From NCBI GenBank assembly GCA_013397795.1, contig VZTJ01000544.1, forward strand, positions 1 to 64,000: a stretch of 64,000 bases of DNA, in the 5' to 3' direction. Source of the stretch: Orthonyx spaldingii. Taxonomy: Eukaryota > Chordata > Aves > Passeriformes > Orthonychidae. The notes beneath the pieces are model-generated. The model did no database searches. It had not been told where the DNA came from and saw only the letters and a program-made list of their open reading frames with translations. Both the position numbers and the translations under genes were made by a program. The first letter of the stretch is position 1. Each line of letters starts with the position of its first letter. Positions 60,763-64,000 of this stretch are shown piece after piece.

Positions 60763-63700
60763 TCATCCAATCAAAGTTTTCTGGGAGTTTATCAGCTAGG
60801 TTCATTCTGTATTGTAGCAGTTGTGCTGGAAATAGAGGTCTTTAGCAATTCTTTCATTTGTTTCTGTGTTCAATGACCTCTAATTTTGTGGTGAAAATGT
60901 AATCCTAGTATTGGGGTTTCTTCTGGGGTTATTTTTTGGTCTGGGGGGGTTTTTTTGGGGGGTGGAGGAAGTGCTTATCCATGTTCCAAAGTCAGAAATC
61001 CATTTTGCTGAGTTCTGTGTATTGTACTAAAGTTAATCTACATAGGTTTTGCATTAAGACAGTTAAAATTATCTCATCTCTGCCAAATTAAAAAACCTAA
61101 GGTCAAGCAATTTCCCTTTGAATTAATTTACACAAAATATTTAAACAGAGTCCTGTGGGTTTAAAACCTTAAAGTAAATGTACTGCTTTAAAAGGAAAAA
61201 TTAAAACCCAATATTTTAAAAGTAAATAAGATGACTTTTGACTAAACCTTGACAAGATTCAAGAGTTTGCTTCACTTTAAAGGCTCATGACAGTTGTTGT
61301 TAATCTTAAAGGAACCAGAGAAAGTGCTTCAGACATTTTATATGCCTGTGGAGAAAAAAATAGAAGGAGAAATACAGGCAAGGAACTGCTGTTCAAATAT
61401 TTTATGTCTTCGGGTTGTTGCACTTATATATTAGATGAATATTTGTGTGTGTTTCCTAGTGGCACTGGCAGTGCATATTTCAAAAGTGAGTAATTGCAAA
61501 GCATATACACTATCAAAGCTGCTATTTGATATCATCAGAATCTTGCTCTACTGGTTTTGCTATCATCTGTGGAGAAATGTAACATAGGAATGACCTTATG
61601 ATATGGTTCTGCATCAATAACTTCTTTGTACTTTGGTCCAACCACACATTTGCCCTGGATTAAAGCTGCCAACTTGAATTCTATAAAACAATGTCCAGTT
61701 TTTTTATCGAAACAGTGTAGAGGAGCAGTGCCATCCTGCTGCTGGTGTTACTGTTCATTAAAAGGATTTTTATAAGGAGGAAGAGAAAAAATGTGCCCAT
61801 TTCAGGGTTAATTATCTGTATTTAGAATGTCTGGTGCTTCTTTAAAGTACTAGCCCTACAAAATAGATTTTGCACAATTGATATGTACCTGCTCAGTATA
61901 TCAGACTTTTCTGCTATGTCATTCCTGCAGGGTACGTAGTTTACATCCTTGGGGGTGTGTGGTTGGGAGATGGTCTGTGTCCTCTGCTTGTTGTAATTAA
62001 TTTCCTTTTGCTGCAAGAAAAGCAGCACTTTTTTTCTGTAGGGTTTGTAATTATGGAATAAGATGGAATCAATGGAAACATCTGAAATTAATAACAGGTG
62101 GGAAGGGGATGCAGCCTGGGAAACTGGCCAGAGAGGATATAAGTCAAAGACTGTTTTAAAGGTACACAATACTTTGTTGTTTGCATTACAGTAGGTAGAA
62201 CAGGGAAAAAAAACATTTATCAGTAACAGAAGCTTGAAATACGCAAACTAGAACAGAACTGATATATAGATTCAGTGGGTAGGAAACTTTGGTAACCACA
62301 GTAACAGGCAGCGGCTTCAGCCTTTTGAGTTATTCATCCTTGCACCAGAAACTCAATAGAGCAGTGGTGGAATTTTACTTGTCCTTTGGAAAAGTCAAAA
62401 CAGACCCCAAGGATGATAACGTGGAAGAGAAAACTCTGAGTTTGAATCTTAATAGAAAACCAAATTTTAATAGAGAACCCGAAGTGTCCACACAGATTAC
62501 TCTCTTGTATGTACCTGGTCAAACAACTTTCCAAGGGAGAACTAAGAGAGGAATGTCTTTCCTTTCATTTTGCAGTTTGTTAGCTTAGCTCTGTGAAATG
62601 CAGATTTTCAAGACACAATACTGGAAGCTATGCTATTTATATGTCTCTTTTTAAACAACGTTTGGATTTCATAGTAATTCACATTTTGAAGTCAGCCTTA
62701 AAATTTGCACTTACTAACTGCTCTTGTTACAGAAACTGTGTAACAAAAGATCTGACTTAAACCTCTGCTGGTATTGTTGTGAGTTTTGCAATGCCTGCAA
62801 TCTACATTATGGTTTTAAGTCACGTGTAAGGACAAATATTGCGGTTGGTGGAGAGTTAGGCATCTAAAGCTAAGAGGAGACTTGCCTAAAAAAAGTCATG
62901 GCAGTTACACACAGGGAGGGCTACCTGGTGTCCTCCTAACACACAGCCTTCTTACCCAACAGGTGATCCCCTCCTTCCTGGGAGTCACCACAGGTCTGGC
63001 CAAAGCCCATGTGCACTGGTCTTACCTGTCTGTTTCCTCTTTGAACATCCTTTAGCAGAAGGCTCTGAGCACTTTGCAAATATTGAATGTTGTTGTATAA
63101 TGAATAGTGTTCTGAGGCATGGAGTAGTGGGATAGCCTGTCAAACACAAGAGGCTGTCAGTGGCAAAATCCACAATGTATTGTCTTCACTTTCTCCTGAC
63201 CTTTGTGCAGAATTCCTTTAAGCAGCATCAGGGTGGTGTAGGGAGTGAAAAATTATGAAAAATTCTTTTTAGTTTTATTGCCTTAGTTTTTGATGAAACT
63301 GATAAAACCAATATAGCTATTTGTCACACACAAAATGAAGACCAGTTACCTCAAAATATTGAAATTTTAAATAGGAGTTCAGAACGATTTGTTTAATTTT
63401 TGAAAGGAGATGACCAGCATATTTCCTGTAGAACATAAAATTGCAGTGTACTGGTTTTATATCTAATAATGAAAAGAAGGAATCAGATTTTTAGATGGGG
63501 ATTGAGGAGATGGAGTGTGTTTCATAAGTTATGTGCGCTGTAAGGTTAACACAAACATTAAAACACAGAGTGTCTGTAGCCATACATGTGGGCATGAATA
63601 TGGTAGCTGGATGGACTTTCCAAGCCTGAATTTCTCCCTGAGGCTGCAGTGATGCATAAGTCTGTGGGAGATGCAGGTGGGAGAGGAATTTCAGCATAAC

Positions 63701-64000
63701 CTCAGGCAAATTCCTACATAAATGGACACATTTCTGTATAAAGGATGCAAATAGGAGCCCTCTATGCACTGGACTTCAGTACTGGAACTTAATTAAACTA
63801 CAGTAATAACTTGAATGTAAAGCTTGACAACAAGGATGCTTACTAATGAACACAAAACCAAGCACAATTTTGGAATAAAATAAGGAAATGTTAAGTTTTG
63901 TTTAAATACCTGTGTTCTCAGAAGTTTTCTTTTTTATGATCACAAAGATTTTGATGTATGAAAAAGTAATTTCTGGCTAATGATCCAAAATACATTCCCA
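60763..64000. other. Gene-free unique sequence
   Basis: Includes a G-rich stretch (60913-60962) and an AT-rich repeat-free part at 61050-61330 that may be conserved. The 99-codon frame at 62289-62588 and the 115-codon frame at 61822-62169 show no recognisable motif. No transposon family recognised. Confidence 0.5.
60913..60962 (+). other. G-rich run with possible quadruplex pattern
   Basis: Four G runs of 4, 4, 7 and 6 bases, separated by 8, 14 and 7 bases. Loops are longer than in strong G-quadruplexes, so folding is uncertain. Confidence 0.3.

Overview
This 64 kb window reads as vertebrate, almost certainly avian, non-coding DNA. It is AT-rich with depleted CpG. The only open frames are short (longest 147 codons) and none matches a protein family I recognise. 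Two LTRs of bird endogenous-retrovirus type and a set of decayed ancient amniote repeats (CR1/L3-like LINE, MIR-like SINEs) fit a bird genome. A 15-N gap inside a poly(A) tract shows that this is assembled contig sequence. I find no protein-coding exon, rRNA gene, intact tRNA gene or CRISPR array. The window is either a gene desert or the inside of a very large intron.

Layout. 1-1063 is plain AT-rich DNA. 1064-1619 is a solo ERVL-like LTR on the minus strand, flanked by an imperfect 5-bp target-site duplication. 3640-4640 and 10985-11460 are repeat-free blocks that look conserved, each with an RFX X-box-like motif. About 7110-7700 is a decayed minus-strand CR1/L3 LINE fragment with a recognisable reverse-transcriptase active-site box. 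12-32 kb is mostly featureless, with a telomere-like triplet (13785), an A-rich tract behind AATAAA (17246), a GT microsatellite (25239) and a candidate conserved element (27815-28080). 32175-32405 and 33862-33991 are two copies of one MIR-like SINE family in opposite orientation. 36391 is an A37 run. 40838-40890 is a tRNA-like SINE head.

48615-50241 is the most structured part: a long plus-strand LTR with a GC-rich 73-bp tandem repeat and an AATAAA signal. Six bases after its end comes a tRNA-Val primer-binding site. The tRNA similarity does not stop at the usual 18 nt but continues in a decayed form through the T-arm and probably into the D-arm. That could be an integrated LTR-tRNA (plus-strand strong-stop) chimera. 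50.3-64 kb is again gene-free. It holds the N gap (54229-54243), the best conserved-element candidate (56860-57330) and a frameshifted pair of minus-strand open frames (60066-60762) of unknown origin.

No genes are seen to work together here. Any function is likely to be cis-regulatory, carried by the candidate conserved non-coding blocks. Those calls rest on local composition and motif density only and need a multi-species alignment.
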